DNA of 64,000 nt from Sesamum alatum (lineage: Eukaryota; Streptophyta; Magnoliopsida; Lamiales; Pedaliaceae): the NCBI GenBank assembly GCA_034509735.1, contig JACGWO010000013.1, positions 14,094,136 through 14,158,135 of the forward strand, given 5' to 3'. Every line of letters begins with the position of its first letter. Position 1 is the first letter of the stretch. Positions 24,347 through 36,615 of the stretch are shown here, piece after piece. The notes beneath the pieces are model-generated. The model ran no database searches, had not been told where the DNA came from, and saw nothing but the letters and a program-made list of their open reading frames with translations. The position numbers were made by a program, and so were the translations under genes.

Positions 24347-24771
24347 ATGTCAACCATGGAAGGGCCACTTTTCTGCTACTGTGGGCAGAGAGCATTGGTG
24401 AGGACTTCTTGGACAAACGAGAACCAAGGAAGGAGGTTCCATTCTTGCAAAGATTACAAGGTAATTTCTCTCACTTTTTTTCTTCTATTTTCGGTTTTCT
24501 TGGAAGATTTTCTGAAAATTTTTGCCCTTTTCGAGCTCTTGTGTAGAGAGAAGGGTGTAGATTTTTTGCTTGGGAAGATCCACCCATGTGTGCACGGGCC
24601 AAGATTGTGATCCCTGGATTGCTAGCAAAATGTTCCCGGTATGAACGACAGATTGAAGAATTGAAGAAGGTTGAGGAGGACCTTGTTAAAATGAAGAGGC
24701 TATGTAGAAAATGGAAAATTGTTACTCTATTTCTTTTGGTTGTTTTGTTATTTATGTACTGTTTTGTATAA
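24347..24771 (+). CDS. GRF-type zinc-finger protein with C-terminal membrane segment, MULE-borne
   Basis: Two exons (24347-24460 and 24547-24771, GT-AG intron of 86 bases) give 112 residues with no lesion. The acceptor at 24546 was chosen because it restores the GRF pattern. Exon 1 has CYCGQRALVRTSWTNENQGR then RRFHSC; exon 2 opens REGCRFFAWEDPPMC. The C-x-C-G, C and C residues of the zinc site are in place. A short coiled-coil-like stretch (RQIEELKKVEEDLVKM) and a hydrophobic tail (about residues 94-111) follow. Plants have many GRF-plus-tail proteins of this shape, often near MULEs, but their function is not established. It converges with the transposase gene. Confidence 0.72.
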
Positions 24772-25126
24772 GAAATATTGATGGATTGGTGTTATTTCTG
24801 TACTGCTTTGTACTCTTTAATTGTTATTTTGTCAACAAATGCTCACTGTTTGCAGAAAATACAAGCACCAACACAAAATAAATAAAACAGAACACATACA
24901 CCAACAATTGACATAAAACATAAAGAGTAGATGCATTGCATTGGTTCAGTTTTCCTGCTGCCTACTACAAAAACTAGTGCCAAAAAGAGCCAAAAAATGT
25001 GGCATATTGTTAGTGTTTGCCTGCTGCCTACACTAGAGCAAAAAATATGGGATATTGTTTCTAAACCAACACATAGCATACACCAAAAAAACATTTCCTA
25101 CTGCAACAACTACTGCTTCACATCTT
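24772..25126. other. MULE intergenic space between convergent genes
   Basis: This non-coding AT-rich stretch holds the 3' ends of both genes. It contains repeated AATAAA-like strings (for example near 24880 on the plus strand). Nothing else is recognised. Confidence 0.5.
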
Positions 25127-28100
25127 CTACTTCCCCTTGTTCAACTGATTTACAACATTTGAAAGATTAGCCATAGTGACAAATCTTTTCCCTCCTTTAA
25201 CAATGGAAGGGGTTGATCCTGAACTCCCTTGCTCATTTGTTGACATTCCACCTCTTTCAGTATTGACAAAAGGAGCTGGTTCTTGAAGTTTTACCCCCTT
25301 TTGGCACTGTTGGAATTGTGCAAACATAGTAGGTGCAGTTGCAGCTTGCTGTGGAGCCCTTTTGTTCTTCAGTTTTCTAATCAAAGGGGGTGCAGCTGGG
25401 ACATGCCCCTATAATTGAAATAGAATGTGTCATTGAAATAGCAAAGATACCAAGGTAAGCTGTTGGAATTAAAAATTGAGTTCTTACACTTCTTGTTCTC
25501 TTGTGGATTACCACATCTGGTTCTTCAATGGTTACCCTACATTTACTTTTTACCTGTCAAGAACAATAAAAACAGATAATGAGTTGTGGTGCAACACTCA
25601 ACAAACATAATGAAAATATATGGATGTATACCTGCAGTTTCTGTGGTACAACACTTGGAGGGACTTGGCTTGAGGCATCTGGAATAGGCTCATTTGACAC
25701 ATTGTGACCTTGGATTCCTTTTCTTCTTACCTGTCAAGAACAATAAAAACAGATTAGTTAATCTGTTTTTCAAACTCAAATAGAATGTGTCAAATATGTA
25801 TACCTGCAATTTCTGTGGAGGGATAGGGTCATTTGACACTGATTTGCTAGGACAACCCCTAGCATTGTGACCCTGAATACCACATTTTCCACAATTCACT
25901 GTACTTTGTTGCTTTTTGATCTTGGATGCCCCTTCCTTCATGATTGGACCACTTCTTCTTTTCCTCCTTTTCAGCATTGGCTCATCACCTTCAAGTCTCC
26001 TTGATTTGGGAGGCCTGCCCACCCTCTTAACAGTCTTTGGGGGCAATGGTGGACTGAATGCACTCTTCTTCCACTCTTGTCTACCATTGATTGGCATTAT
26101 GGCATGGTGATAGGCCTTCAGATATGTTTGCACCCTGTAACATTGGTGTGTGTAGTTTTCTATGTTCTCTCCTTGACAAAAAATGGCACTCACAGCATGT
26201 TTACAGGGTATCCCACTCAGATCCCATTTTCTACAACCACATGTCCCATTCTCAAGATCAACACTATATTGTGTTCCATCAAAACAAGTGATTTGATAAT
26301 GCTTATCATCAGACTTAATGGGAATGCAATCACCAAGTTTTTCAATGTTCTTATCAATAATCTTCTGAATTTTAGGACACAATGTCCTCTTCCATCTTTT
26401 CAGTGCCCTGTCTCTGTTCACTTGAAGTCTTTTCATTAGATATTCCATTAGCCATTCAAGCATTGATAGTATTGGTTTGTCCCTTGCTTCTAGAATGTTG
26501 CTATTGAAGCATTCACATGCATTATTTAACAGAATATCACATCTAGGATAAGTAGAAAAGTGGGATCTGCTCCATTCTTTTGGATGTTTGTCATTAAACC
26601 ATGCATAAGCCCCTTCATCCAAGTCATTCAATTCTTGCATCCTTTGATTAAATTGATTAACTGTTGTAGCCCTGGTAGCTTTCCACAAGCCATTTTTGAA
26701 GGCCAATCCTCTAAAACCAAAAAGTTTAAAATTTGAGTGGAGGTGTCTAACACAAAACCTATGTTCTGCGTTAGGAAACAATTCTTGCAAAGCACCCACA
26801 AGTCCTTTCTGTTTATCTGACATGAAGGTGTACTTAGAATCTTCTTCAATGTGCAAATCCATTTTCAACAAAGTTAAAAACCAATCCCATATCTCTCTGT
26901 TCTCCCTCATCACCATAGCATAACAAATGGGGAAAAAATTGTTGTTAGGGTCAATACCAACAGCAGCCAATAACACTCCCCCAAGTGGCCCCTTAAGGTG
27001 ACACCCATCCACACAGATTACTGGTCTACACCCAGCCAAAAAATTCATTCTCAGTGCATTCAGACATACATAAAATCTGTCAAACATACTTACCCCACCA
27101 GAATCATTAGTGCCCAAAATCACAGTTGATCCTGGATTACTTCTTTTAATTTCATCAGCATAATCCCACAACAACGCATATTGAGCACTGGGGCTGCCTT
27201 CAAGCATTAGCAATGCAAGTCTCCTTGCTCTTGCAGCTTGATTCCTAGATATATTGACCCTTACATCTTCTATGGCATCAATTCTGAATCCTTTAACCCC
27301 TCTTGTAGGATCACTTTTGAACTTATGCATGTATTTCTTGGACAACCAACTTGATTTCATATTTCTGACATTAAATGAGATATTACATGTGTGTTCAGGG
27401 ACATAATCCCTGATCTGAAAGGTGCATTCACCTTTCAATCCACAAGCATGTATTCTCCATTGACAATCTTTGTCAAAGCACTTTGCATGCACTCTTTTTC
27501 TGTCATTTTTAGTAAACTTTATGTTCCTTTTGGTTTTAATTGCATGTGACTGGATTGCAGTTCTGAATTCTTCTTTAGTGCTGAAGATCATTCCCAACTC
27601 AAAATGAGGGTCAAATATGCAAGATGGGTTAAATACAGGGAATGATTCTCCCTTTTCCTCATCTGCATCAGAACCCTTATTGGAGTTCAATTCATCATCA
27701 CTCCAAACTATGTTATCATCCCCAGACAAGTCCTCAAATTCAGTATCCTCAACTGTTAGGCCTTCTGCATCAGATTCTTCAACCCTTTCCTTACCCTTGT
27801 TGTCCTTACCATTGTTGTTCCCATCTGTCTCTTCCACCACATTCTCTACTAACTCCTCCCCTTCAAACACCAGGTCATCATTTTCAGCTCCCACATTACC
27901 CTCTTCATCCTTATCTTCATCCATTTTATATTCATATTCACTGTCTGAATCATCAAATGATTCACCCCCTGAAGAAGACTTATAATCATTCAGACCCCCC
28001 ACAACTTCATCCCTATCAGACACATCACCCTCCTCAGCCAATATCTCCCCATTTATATATATATGAACCTCCTTCATATGATGAAATTTGACAAAGAATT

Positions 28101-28305
28101 CTTGTAGAGCTGCAGTTGAGGTGATTTCTTTCATAATTTTTTCTTCTTTTATGAAAAATGCATTCTGCCCTCTAATTCCCACATATTTGCTAACCTCATT
28201 CAAAGTCCCAAGCCCCACAACTTTGTAGTCTACGTGGTCAAATTTATATGTTTGCCCTCCCACATATCCTGTTGTTGTCACACTCCCCCCATAATTAATA
28301 GTCAT
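25127..28305 (-). CDS. MuDR-type MULE transposase, 982 aa, apparently intact
   Basis: It cuts and moves the element as a nuclear DDE transposase. Four exons are inferred: 28305-25804 (834 codons), 25730-25632 (33), 25553-25488 (22) and 25408-25127 (93 plus stop). All are phase 0 with GT-AG borders. Domains: a PB1-like N terminus (about 8-90), an acidic linker (95-225), and a MuDR DNA-binding domain (about 233-330). The MULE catalytic domain (about 425-605) has D433 in CVDGCHLKG, D497 in SDKQKG and E599 in NNACECFN. A SWIM zinc finger is C689-x-C-x9-C701-x-H703, and a CCHC knuckle spans 805-818. The start at 28305 was preferred because the 57 codons before it are a hydrophobic run unlike the family. 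No stop or frameshift was seen. A basic GRPPKSRR stretch may act as an AT-hook or NLS. Confidence 0.88.
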
Positions 28306-29163
28306 TGTAAGGAGCCCACTATTTATGGCTGGGAAAAAAATTAAAATAAAAAACAAAAAGTGGAAGAACAGACAAACAACAACAAAAAGAAAAAGTGTTA
28401 CAAAGTGCACAAAAACTGTAATTAAAAAAAGCCAACATTCAGCAAAGGGACCACATTCTGGGAAAAACGCATACAATAAGGGACCACATGCTCATATATT
28501 ACAAAACATTGTACATCGCCGCACATGGATTTCCAGAAAACTGGTATTAAAAAATTCAAACTTGCACTTAATAAATTCAACCTTGCACTGCAGCAAATAC
28601 AAACACATTCCAACACAGGGGACCACAACACTAAAGCTACTAAAATACAAACCCATTCACAACGGGGGACAAATATATCACTTAAAGTGAACGAAAAACA
28701 GAAAATGGGACCAGCATCTTACCGTAATCGGGGGGAGGATCGCCATTGAGGGATGGCTCACGCATCACGACCATCTTTGCGCTCCTTTCATAGCCTCCTC
28801 TTGCAAGAATAAACTCAAATCGTGGGGAAAGGGACAGAAATTAGGGCTGCAGATTTTGGGGGAAAGGGTTCGAATGATTTAGGGATGTGTGTCCTTCAGT
28901 CTTCTTTTTCTTTTTCTGCCCGTTAGTGCCAGGTCATTGCCACGTAAGTGCATAAAAAAAATAAAATATCCACATGGATATACATGTGGATGGGTTGCCG
29001 GTCTTTTTAACCATGTCAGCCTTTTTCGGTGGAAATTTCCCAATTGAACGGAAAATTAGCAAGAAAACCCTAAATCGGTCCAAATTGACACATTTTTGCA
29101 AATTAATGGCTTTAAATTGATAACTATGAAAGTTAGAGGACTAAAATTAATTGGTGGCAAAGA
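28306..29163 (-). other. MULE 5' flank of transposase and right terminal repeat
   Basis: It contains the transposase leader and, at about 28792-28724, a short upstream ATG frame ending at a GT (MVVMREPSLNGDPPPDY). That frame does not join the main frame in phase and may be a leader uORF. The right terminal inverted repeat closes the region. Confidence 0.45.
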
Positions 29164-29307
29164 TTTGTATAAAAAGGTAGTTCCCTGTTCGTTTGAGTTT
29201 TGCATTGACAATTAATAAATTTGAAGGACAAACAATTAAAAAATATGGGCATTTATCTTTGGAATCATGTTTTTAGTCATGACCAATTATATGTAGCTCT
29301 TTCACAT

Positions 29308-30094
29308 TGATGCGTACTCGGGTCCAGCAGCACCACAAAATATCGAGAGACCTTCACGAAAATCCCAAAATTCGAGGGGAGACTAACCTGTAGAGAGGGG
29401 TTAGTACTCCGATTTCTTAAGTTAGTAATGTTCTACTAATAAAATAAATGAGAAAACTTGAATTAAGTGAGAATAATGATAAAATGATGTTGTTTAGTGT
29501 TGAAATATGCAAAAGTATGCTGAAAATAACTGGAGAATAGAGAGAAAGTGCGTGCAAAGTGAAGTTGCAAAATAGAGTAAAAGTTACTTGATAAATGACT
29601 GTGCAGTTAGTCATTTTTATATCCAGTGACGTGTCTTTTTCGGGGGAAATAAGTTTAGTGATATATGCCATTGAAATCCTTGAAAAGTCAGCTTTTCAAC
29701 CCAACAAACCACGCCAGAATCGGAGTTGAATTGAAAGAGATATGGTTGTTTGAGTCAACCTTGCCATGTTTGTCATATTTTCCAGAAAAGTGGTTACCTG
29801 CTGAGAAACATCAGGATTGTGGCCGATCCTCTGGCAATTTCAATGAGATTTTTTTAATATGATTTGGCTCCATGTGTTGGCCACCTGTAAACATGAAATC
29901 TCAACTGTTTGATGATTAAGCTTGCTGTACGAGACTTTCTCGTGGGCCTGCAGGTCAGTGAACAAAAACTAGACTTTCGTTTATAAGAACCTTACAATTT
30001 TGGGCCACATGTGCTTGGCTTGCTAGGCTGGCCTGCCTAGAGGCCTACTCCATGCTCTTGGGTTGTACCAGGTGAGTTTTAAGGGGCATCATCA
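29308..30094 (-). repeat. solo LTR of the Tat-type gypsy family, minus strand
   Basis: On the plus strand it begins TGATGCGTACTCGGG and ends GGGGCATCATCA. It is the reverse complement of the LTR at 33951-34736. A perfect five-base duplication, CACAT, flanks it (29303-29307 and 30095-30099). It interrupts the Helitron helicase reading frame within the YVALS motif. Confidence 0.92.
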
Positions 30095-30230
30095 CACATG
30101 GTGTTTCAGAAAGAACAACAAAAGATTTGGTTAGAAAAGATTCGATGATTGGTCGCGAGGGTGTGTACACAAAGAATGTGGTATTCAATAATATTTTTGC
30201 AAAGCTACAATCTTCTCACTCATAACTCAA

Positions 30231-33200
30231 AGTATTGTTCAATAACTTTTTAATATTTATAAAATATTATCATGCATTGTATTTTTAATTTTTTTTTTCT
30301 ATTTATGGAGGTGAAAGCTGAATCCAGAGGGGGAGCAAGTACAACTTGAATCGATTCGTGAAAATAGGGATTGAATTTATGAAAAAAATTTCACTTAGTT
30401 CAGTAAAATTGTATTGTCTTTCATTTCCGATGCACTTTTCTGTAAAAGCGATTGTTTTATTGAAATTATTTTGTTCTAAGTTGTTGTCGATATGTATTAA
30501 ATTTTCTGATCAATTTACAAAATATAAATAATTTTTCGCATTGATCCAATAAAATTATATGAGCAATAACCGCATGCCACCGTTGCTCGTATTTTAAAAA
30601 ATTAAGCCCACCTATTAAGCATGACAGTTTAAAACTAAACTATCAATTTTTATAAAAGTTGTAAAATGAGACATTGTCTCTTTGTCCAAGTTACTATGTA
30701 TAATTTGTGAGGGCCACAAAAACAAATACCAAGTGTTTTGTTTTTATTTGTAATTTTTTTTTCTTTTATGAACTTTGTTTTTTAATTGAATTGTACCTAA
30801 TCTCTCTTCTTGGTCATTTTAAGTTTTTGACAAATGTATATTAACTAAAATACTCTCAAGATACTTATTCTTACACAATGATAATCTCTAGTTTTTTTTT
30901 TCTCTCAATTATATTATATTCCTGATCGAACACTTAAAGACAATAAAAATTGTTTAAGAAACTACCAGTCCAGATTAATTGTTAAGTTTTTGTTTTCTGT
31001 TTTCTTTCACAGAATTAAATGACTATAACGAATATGAACTATGCACGCACGTCAAGTGTGCTACGATAGCTAGTATGATCTTCTACATGCTATGGTCCTC
31101 ATTTGTTACTTTAACCCCATTGCTATCTACCTCCTACTGTCTTGAATTACTATGATTGTTTTTTTTTTTTTTTTAAGTAAAAGCAATGAATTATTATTTT
31201 TTGAGTAAATCGATCACAATCAGCAATATCAACCGTCTGTATCTAACAATTAGTAACAACTATAACAATCATATCAAAATCATCAATATCAGATAACTAT
31301 ATATAATCAACAACTACTATTAAAATAGCATAACATAGATCCTACACGTTGTGAGGTCCGAATCATGACCTCAGAGTCATGAGACATCCGCTTCGCCCCG
31401 TTAAGCTAGACTTGATTGGCCATTGATGGAATTGTTTTTGGTGAGCCGAATATGAGAAATTTGGAATTAAAGTGAGAGAGAACAAATTAAAATATATAGT
31501 GACCAACAATTTATGTGGAGACGACAATTGATGTTAAGGTCAAGAGACGTGAATTAACGGATGGGCTAGCATTTGGCCCCGGCTTTAATGCATGGCAATA
31601 TAAATATTTTATCTGAAAATAATTTCATCTGTAATTATTAAATTAAATTTATTTTATTATAAAATGAATTTTTGGGGGTAAATTCCATAGCCCATCTGTT
31701 ATAGAAAAATTTTCTGAAAAATACTATATGTTAAAAATAAAACATAAAACTTCCTTGTGATTATTTAAATCTTGCGGAAAAATCTCCTACCCGTTACATA
31801 CTAATGAAAATTGTGTCTCACGCGCTAGTTGTGCAAAATTACTTTTTTTTAATCATTCTTTCACCCTATAATTTACTTGTAATGACAATCATAACCTTCT
31901 CTTCCCGATGGGCCATTTGGAAATTAAGGATATTTCAATTTTTGTATTTGGTGTTCCGATCTCATTAGTTTTGGTTCCCAACTTTTTTTAAGACGATCAA
32001 AGTTAGCCTCCACCATTAATTGACCATTTAAACTAACAAATTAAAGGACCTTTTTGGAGAAAACTTGATCATTTTGATAATTTTAATGATCAGGATTTGG
32101 AATTAAAGTTCATGAAATCGGAATATGGGGTACTAAAAGAGATTTAATGATCAACAACATAGGGACCAAAAGTGAAATTATCTCATTTGGAAACATTATT
32201 TATCAAAGAAAACCATGCAAATGCACCTCTTTTGCTGTAACTTTCCGTGATTGATTTAAAGAATTGAGAAAATTGGTGCATACATTTTTAAAATAATTTA
32301 CTATTTAGAATTTAATTAAATAATAAATTAATTGTCACATATATTAATCAATAAAACGGAGCACATAACGAGAGAAAAAATATATCAAATAAGTAGTACT
32401 TTACCTATAATTCTCTCTTTTTTTCTTTTCCGGCCTCTCCACTATAAACAGTAAGTAACCTTATTCAAATTTATTTTTATATCTTTTAATAATTTTTGTT
32501 GTTGATATTTAATATCCAAAATTCTAAACTATTTATCAATTAGTCATTTTTATATAAAATTTAAATTTTTTTATTTTTTTAAAATATAATTTTTCCCATG
32601 TCTTGATGCGTTGTACTAACTAATTAGCATTTATTTAACAAACATTACATAACAAGTAGACTATAAAAGTAAATATATTCCAATTAGTACATGAAATGAA
32701 AAGATTAATGTTCGTATAACCAAACACGAACCAAAATAGAAGATAAATTAGATTGTATGAAGTTATAGGGCTAAATTCCTTTTTAGTCCCATAAAATAGA
32801 GGTCAAGACATATTTGTTCCCACATCTTTGAAAATTGATGGAGGTAGTCTTGTTAATATGAAAACTCGATTTTGTTTGTTCTCTTTGTTAAAAGTTAACG
32901 GGAATTGGCATGTGCTTTGCACATGTCTGTTAACTTGGCCAGTGGAGTAAAAGACTCCATGTTAGTGGTTTTTTAGTCCCATTAAGCTGAACTTGTAACA
33001 CTTTTGGCCCCATCATAATTTAGAAACTAAATTGTTATTTATATAACTTCTTTTAATTATTTTTTGAATTCAAATTATTATTTAGTCTGAAAAGTTTTTA
33101 ATAAACTTTTACCGCAAACTATAACAAATAACTTATTTTTTAAAATAAAAATATTAGAGAAATTTTAATTTTATATAAATAAAAATTAACTTTTTAAATT

Positions 33201-33290
33201 ATAATTATTGGTTTTTGAGATAAATTTAAATATCTTTTATTATTTTTAAAATTGAATTAAAATATAATGATAAACTTTGACCGCAAATTA
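30231..33290. other. AT-rich spacer with SINE-like and MITE-like sequence
   Basis: No protein gene is recognised. It holds a tRNA-like minus-strand sequence (31158-31430) and a partial MITE around 32767-33010. The MITE piece has TTTTTAGTCCCATAAAAT at one side, TTTTTTAGTCCCATTAAG at the other, and a CATGTGC-TTT-GCACATG core at 32909-32925. Confidence 0.5.
31158..31430 (-). repeat. candidate tRNA-derived SINE
   Basis: On the minus strand an A-box-like TAGCTTAACGGG (31397-31408) is followed about 40 bases later by a B-box-like GATTCGGACC (31355-31364). The body then ends in a poly-A tail, visible as a T run at about 31158-31176. This is the layout of a pol III driven SINE. No clear target duplication was found. 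Confidence 0.42.
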
Positions 33291-33950
33291 TAAGGAGAAA
33301 AAAAACATTGGGCACATGAGTCTTTTCCTGCACTATCCATTTCATCCCAAATTTCGACGGACCTTGCGACGATTCTATGACTGAAGACATCCGTTTCGTC
33401 CATGTTGTCTAGTAACCCATAAGAAAGACCCCAAAATTTTGACGGAGTAGTCATCACAAAATCCCTCGCAAATTATATCTTCATCGCGAACAATCGGACA
33501 TTCCCTCACAAAAAAAATTCGTCCATGTTTTCCCATGGGAGTTTGCGATGATAGGTCTAATTTGTTGCAACTTTCTTTTGCAACAGTCGTAATAGTTTTG
33601 GGATGAAACTTCATACGTTTTCTATGGCTGTCGAAAATTTGACCCAAGTCAAAAATCGTCTAAGAGTTGTACCCTCGCAAATACCCGTAGCAACTCTAAC
33701 AACTATATTCCCATTGCATACTCGTCCCAAAACCCCTCCCTGCACTACATGAAGAGTCACGATTGTCACGTCTTCATGTAGAATTTGATCTCAGTTCACT
33801 TTTGTGAGATGTTTCCTGAGTTTGGGTAGAGCGTGTTGATGGAGGTCACCCTTATGTTCAAGGTCTTATACTCGACTAGGCTAGATGTCACGAAGGGGCA
33901 GAAGTTAGAATACAGTATCTACCCATTTGAGAGGTAACCATTATTGACTC
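33291..33950 (+). mobile_element. CACTA remnant, left part (subterminal repeats and DUF4218 exon)
   Basis: Short repeats such as CGACGGACCTTGCGACG, typical of CACTA subterminal regions, run up to about 33740. Then a DUF4218-like segment starts: KSHDCHVFM, FCEMFPEFG, YPFER. The coding sequence has a stop after VFM and another before the terminal part. It ends in AGAG followed by a GT donor at 33933, and the gypsy element follows in the intron. Confidence 0.65.
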
Positions 33951-34736
33951 TGATGATGCCCCCTAAACTCCTACCTGGTAAGCCCAAGAGCTGGGAGTGG
34001 ACCTGCGAGTAGAACAACCCAGCAGGCCGAGCACATGTGGCCCAAAATAGTAAGGTTCTTATACATAAGTTCAGTTTTTGTTCACTGATCTGACAGGCCC
34101 ACAAAAAAGCCTTGTACAGCAAGCCTAGTCATCAAATAGCAGGATTCCACATCATACAGGTGGCCAACACATGGATCCACATCATACTAAAAAAGCTCAT
34201 CCAAATACCCAGAGGATCGGCCACAATTTGGATGTTTCTCAACAGGTAACTACTTTTCTGGAAAATATGACAGACATGGCAAGGTTGACTCATATAACCA
34301 TATTTCCTTCAATTAAACTCCGATTCTAGCGTGGTTTGTTGGGTTGAAAAGATGACTTCCAAAAGATTCTAATGACATATGGCACTTAACTTAGTTCCCC
34401 AGAAATTAGACGCACGAACCAGTATAAAATGACTGACCAGCACATTCATTTTCCAAGTAACACATTCTCACTTTTGCAACTTTATTCTCACTTGTTTTTG
34501 CTCTCTTTTAAAGCTACTTTCAGCTCACATACACGCGAATTTTCACTACGAAAAGTTGTTTTACCATTATTTTCATTTATCTCAAGTTTCCCCTTTTATT
34601 TTATCAGTAGAACATTGCTGACTTAAGCATCGGAGTGCCAAACCCCTCTCTGCAGGTTAGTCTGCCCTATAATCTTGAAATTTTTCACGGAGGTCCCTCG
34701 ACATTTTGTGGTGTTGTTGGACCCCGGTACGCATCA
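33951..34736 (+). repeat. gypsy 5' LTR
   Basis: It runs from TGATGATGCCCCC to GGTACGCATCA, 786 bases. The same family occurs at 29308, 41037 and 45142. Confidence 0.93.
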
Positions 34737-34737
34737 T

Positions 34738-34756
34738 TGGCGCCTTCTGTGGGAAC
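34738..34756 (+). other. primer binding site of the gypsy element
   Basis: TGGCGCCTTCTGTGGGAAC begins one base after the LTR end. The TGG start and GCGCC pattern fit the 3' end of a tRNA, as used by many plant gypsy elements. Confidence 0.7.
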
Positions 34757-34777
34757 AGTTGAGTTTTGACGTGAGAA

Positions 34778-36330
34778 ATGGCTGATTCAGATAACATTGG
34801 ATCTTTTTCGGTAGATACCTCCCTTCCTCTTGCAGTAGGATGCACCATCCTACCTCTGGAACAGATGAGGAGCGCCGTTAGCGCCCCCGCTCCAGCCTAT
34901 GACCCAGCTCCAGTTGGTGGCCTCCCGGTTCCAATTGTCGATTGCCCCACTCCAGCTGGGGCCTTCCCTTCTCTAGTTGGAGCCTTCTCTGCTCCAGCTG
35001 ATGCCACCGTTGCTACGGGTGGCGACCTTCTAGCCCCATTGTCCAACCCAGTTGCCGTTCTTGTTGTTATGGTTCCGCTCCTATACGTGCACCTCCACCA
35101 GTTCATAGTAGAGACCATTCACTCAACCTTTCGTGGCTCCCAAGAAAGTGGTGGAGACCCTCTTCCCAACGGGAGCGAGGAGGAATGCCAAGAAGTCAAC
35201 CGATTGACGAACAGGCTCCTGTTGGATAACAACAGAACATATCTCTCCCTACTGGCTCCGCAAGGAAGGAGACAGCCCCTTTTCAGCCTCGTGAAATTTG
35301 GTAAGCCCTCAGGAAAGAGGTGGTTGAGCTTCACCAGCAGGTAACCAAAGATACTTTGCCAGCATATCGTGGCATTCCTTTCAGCGAGGACATCATGGTG
35401 GAAGAGTTCCCTGCTCACTTCCGAGCACCTTCCCCATCTACCTGCCTACAATGGCACCACTGACCTGGCTGAACATATGCATAAGCCTGAAAATGCAGCC
35501 CTGCTGCACAGGTATACTGATGGTATTAAATGTCGTGTTTTTCTTAATACACTAACCGACTCTGCTCAATAATAGTTCGACCAGCTCCCAGCTAGATCAG
35601 TAAGATCTTTTCCAAAAATTTAGCTCTCTTTTTCTGCACCAGTTTGCTAGCAGCAAGAAGTACAAAAAATCAGCCATCAGCCTTTTCGGAGTCAAGCAGG
35701 AGGAAAAAGAGACACTAAGAGCCTACGTACAACGTTTCAATAATGTTGTCCTGAAAGTCCCTACTGCTCACCAGGAGGTGCTGATCAACGCACTCACCCA
35801 GGGACTTCGAGTAGGCCCACTCTTCAAATCCTTAGCGAAGAAACCTACTAATTTCCATGAAGTACTAGTTTGTGTAGAGAAGTACATGAACCTCGAAAAC
35901 CCCTGACTGGTCCGGAAGGGAGACAACAAAGCCCAGAGGAGGGAAGGAGAAGCCTCCTCCACGCGCAGGAGTAGGGGCGAACCTCGAGGATGGTTGAACC
36001 CCCAAGATCCCAAGAATGAGCATTACACCCTGCTGATTACCAACCCAACACAAATGTTGATGGCCATAGACCGCCATCCCGCACTACAATGGCCTAAGGG
36101 CTCGAAGGAAGGCCCTCGACTTCCCAAATCCAAATATTTCTGCAGGTACTATAGAGGGTACGGACATGATACCAACAAGTATCGCCAGCTGAGATAGGAA
36201 ATAGAACGGCTCATCCAAGCCGGCTACTTGAAGGACAACGTCGATAAAGGACCAACATCATGAATAGGAGGAGGAACGCTCCCGCCATCGCAATTCCCGC
36301 AGGAGCGAGGAATAGGTCACTGATCCCCCA
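34778..36330 (+). pseudogene. gypsy gag
   Basis: The frame opens at ATG 34778 with a proline- and alanine-rich N-terminal part. The capsid-like Retrotrans_gag segment lies in about 35360-35905: DIMVEEFPAHF, LPAYNGTTDLAEHMHK, then ETLRAYVQRFNNVVLKV and ALTQGLR. It is spread over at least three frames. The nucleocapsid-like motif near 36139-36196 (FCRYYRGYGHDTNKYRQLR) has tyrosines at positions normally held by H and C of the knuckle, so zinc binding is probably lost. Confidence 0.83.
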
Positions 36331-36615
36331 GGAGGGAGCATAGAAAGGAAAATTTCTCGGCTGAGGAGCAGAGCCTAGAAAACACCTCTGCCAAGAGGGT
36401 AATTCAAATGATTGTAGGAGGACCTACGGATGGGACTCCAGCAGAGCCAGGCGCACCCATGCCCACACTGCTAGAGCAGTAATGGAGCTTGATCACAAAC
36501 CACCAGCAGGGGATCCTATGATCCATTTCGGGCCTGCTGACATACAGGGAGTTCATTTACCTGATAATTATGCATTTCTGTCACTCTTGGTAACTACACT
36601 GTTCAGCGTACCTTT

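Larger units (their letters stand above)
23981..29163. mobile_element. Mutator-like element (MULE), two convergent genes, right end clipped
   Basis: Inverted repeats of about 95 bases flank two convergent genes. The left copy includes TTTGCCACCAATTAATTTTA (24011-24030) and runs to GTGTCAATGTTG near 24095. The right copy is at about 29083-29163. The outermost ~25 bases of the left repeat (the poly-T and GGTCCTTTAAC part) have no partner on the right, so the right end is clipped and no target duplication can be read. The element carries a GRF zinc-finger gene (plus strand) and a MuDR-type transposase gene (minus strand). Confidence 0.85.
23875..30230 (+). pseudogene. Helitron helicase (PIF1-like) remnant in three pieces
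   Basis: Piece 1 (23875-23980) reads HDCQFLAFDIISRAIRR and FVDGPGGTSKTF, a Walker A motif of the Helitron PIF1-type helicase with S where G is normal. Piece 2 (29164-29307) reads IKNMGIYLWNHVFSHDQLYVALS, the helicase C-terminal signature. Piece 3 (30095-30230) continues with GVSERTTKDLVRK and GVYTKNVVF. A MULE sits between pieces 1 and 2 and a solo LTR between pieces 2 and 3. The central helicase motifs between Walker A and the C-terminal signature are missing, so sequence was also deleted. No Rep domain is present. Confidence 0.78.

Noticed and set aside
27617..28091. Plus-strand serine- and histidine-rich frames opposite the MULE transposase
   Set aside because: They are antisense to the acidic linker of the transposase, which explains their composition.
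33291..33745. CACTA terminal inverted repeat tips for the 33-49 kb remnant
   Set aside because: CACTAC at 33743 is part of the DUF4218 exon (before ATGAAGAGTCACG), not a terminus; no tip was found on the right either.
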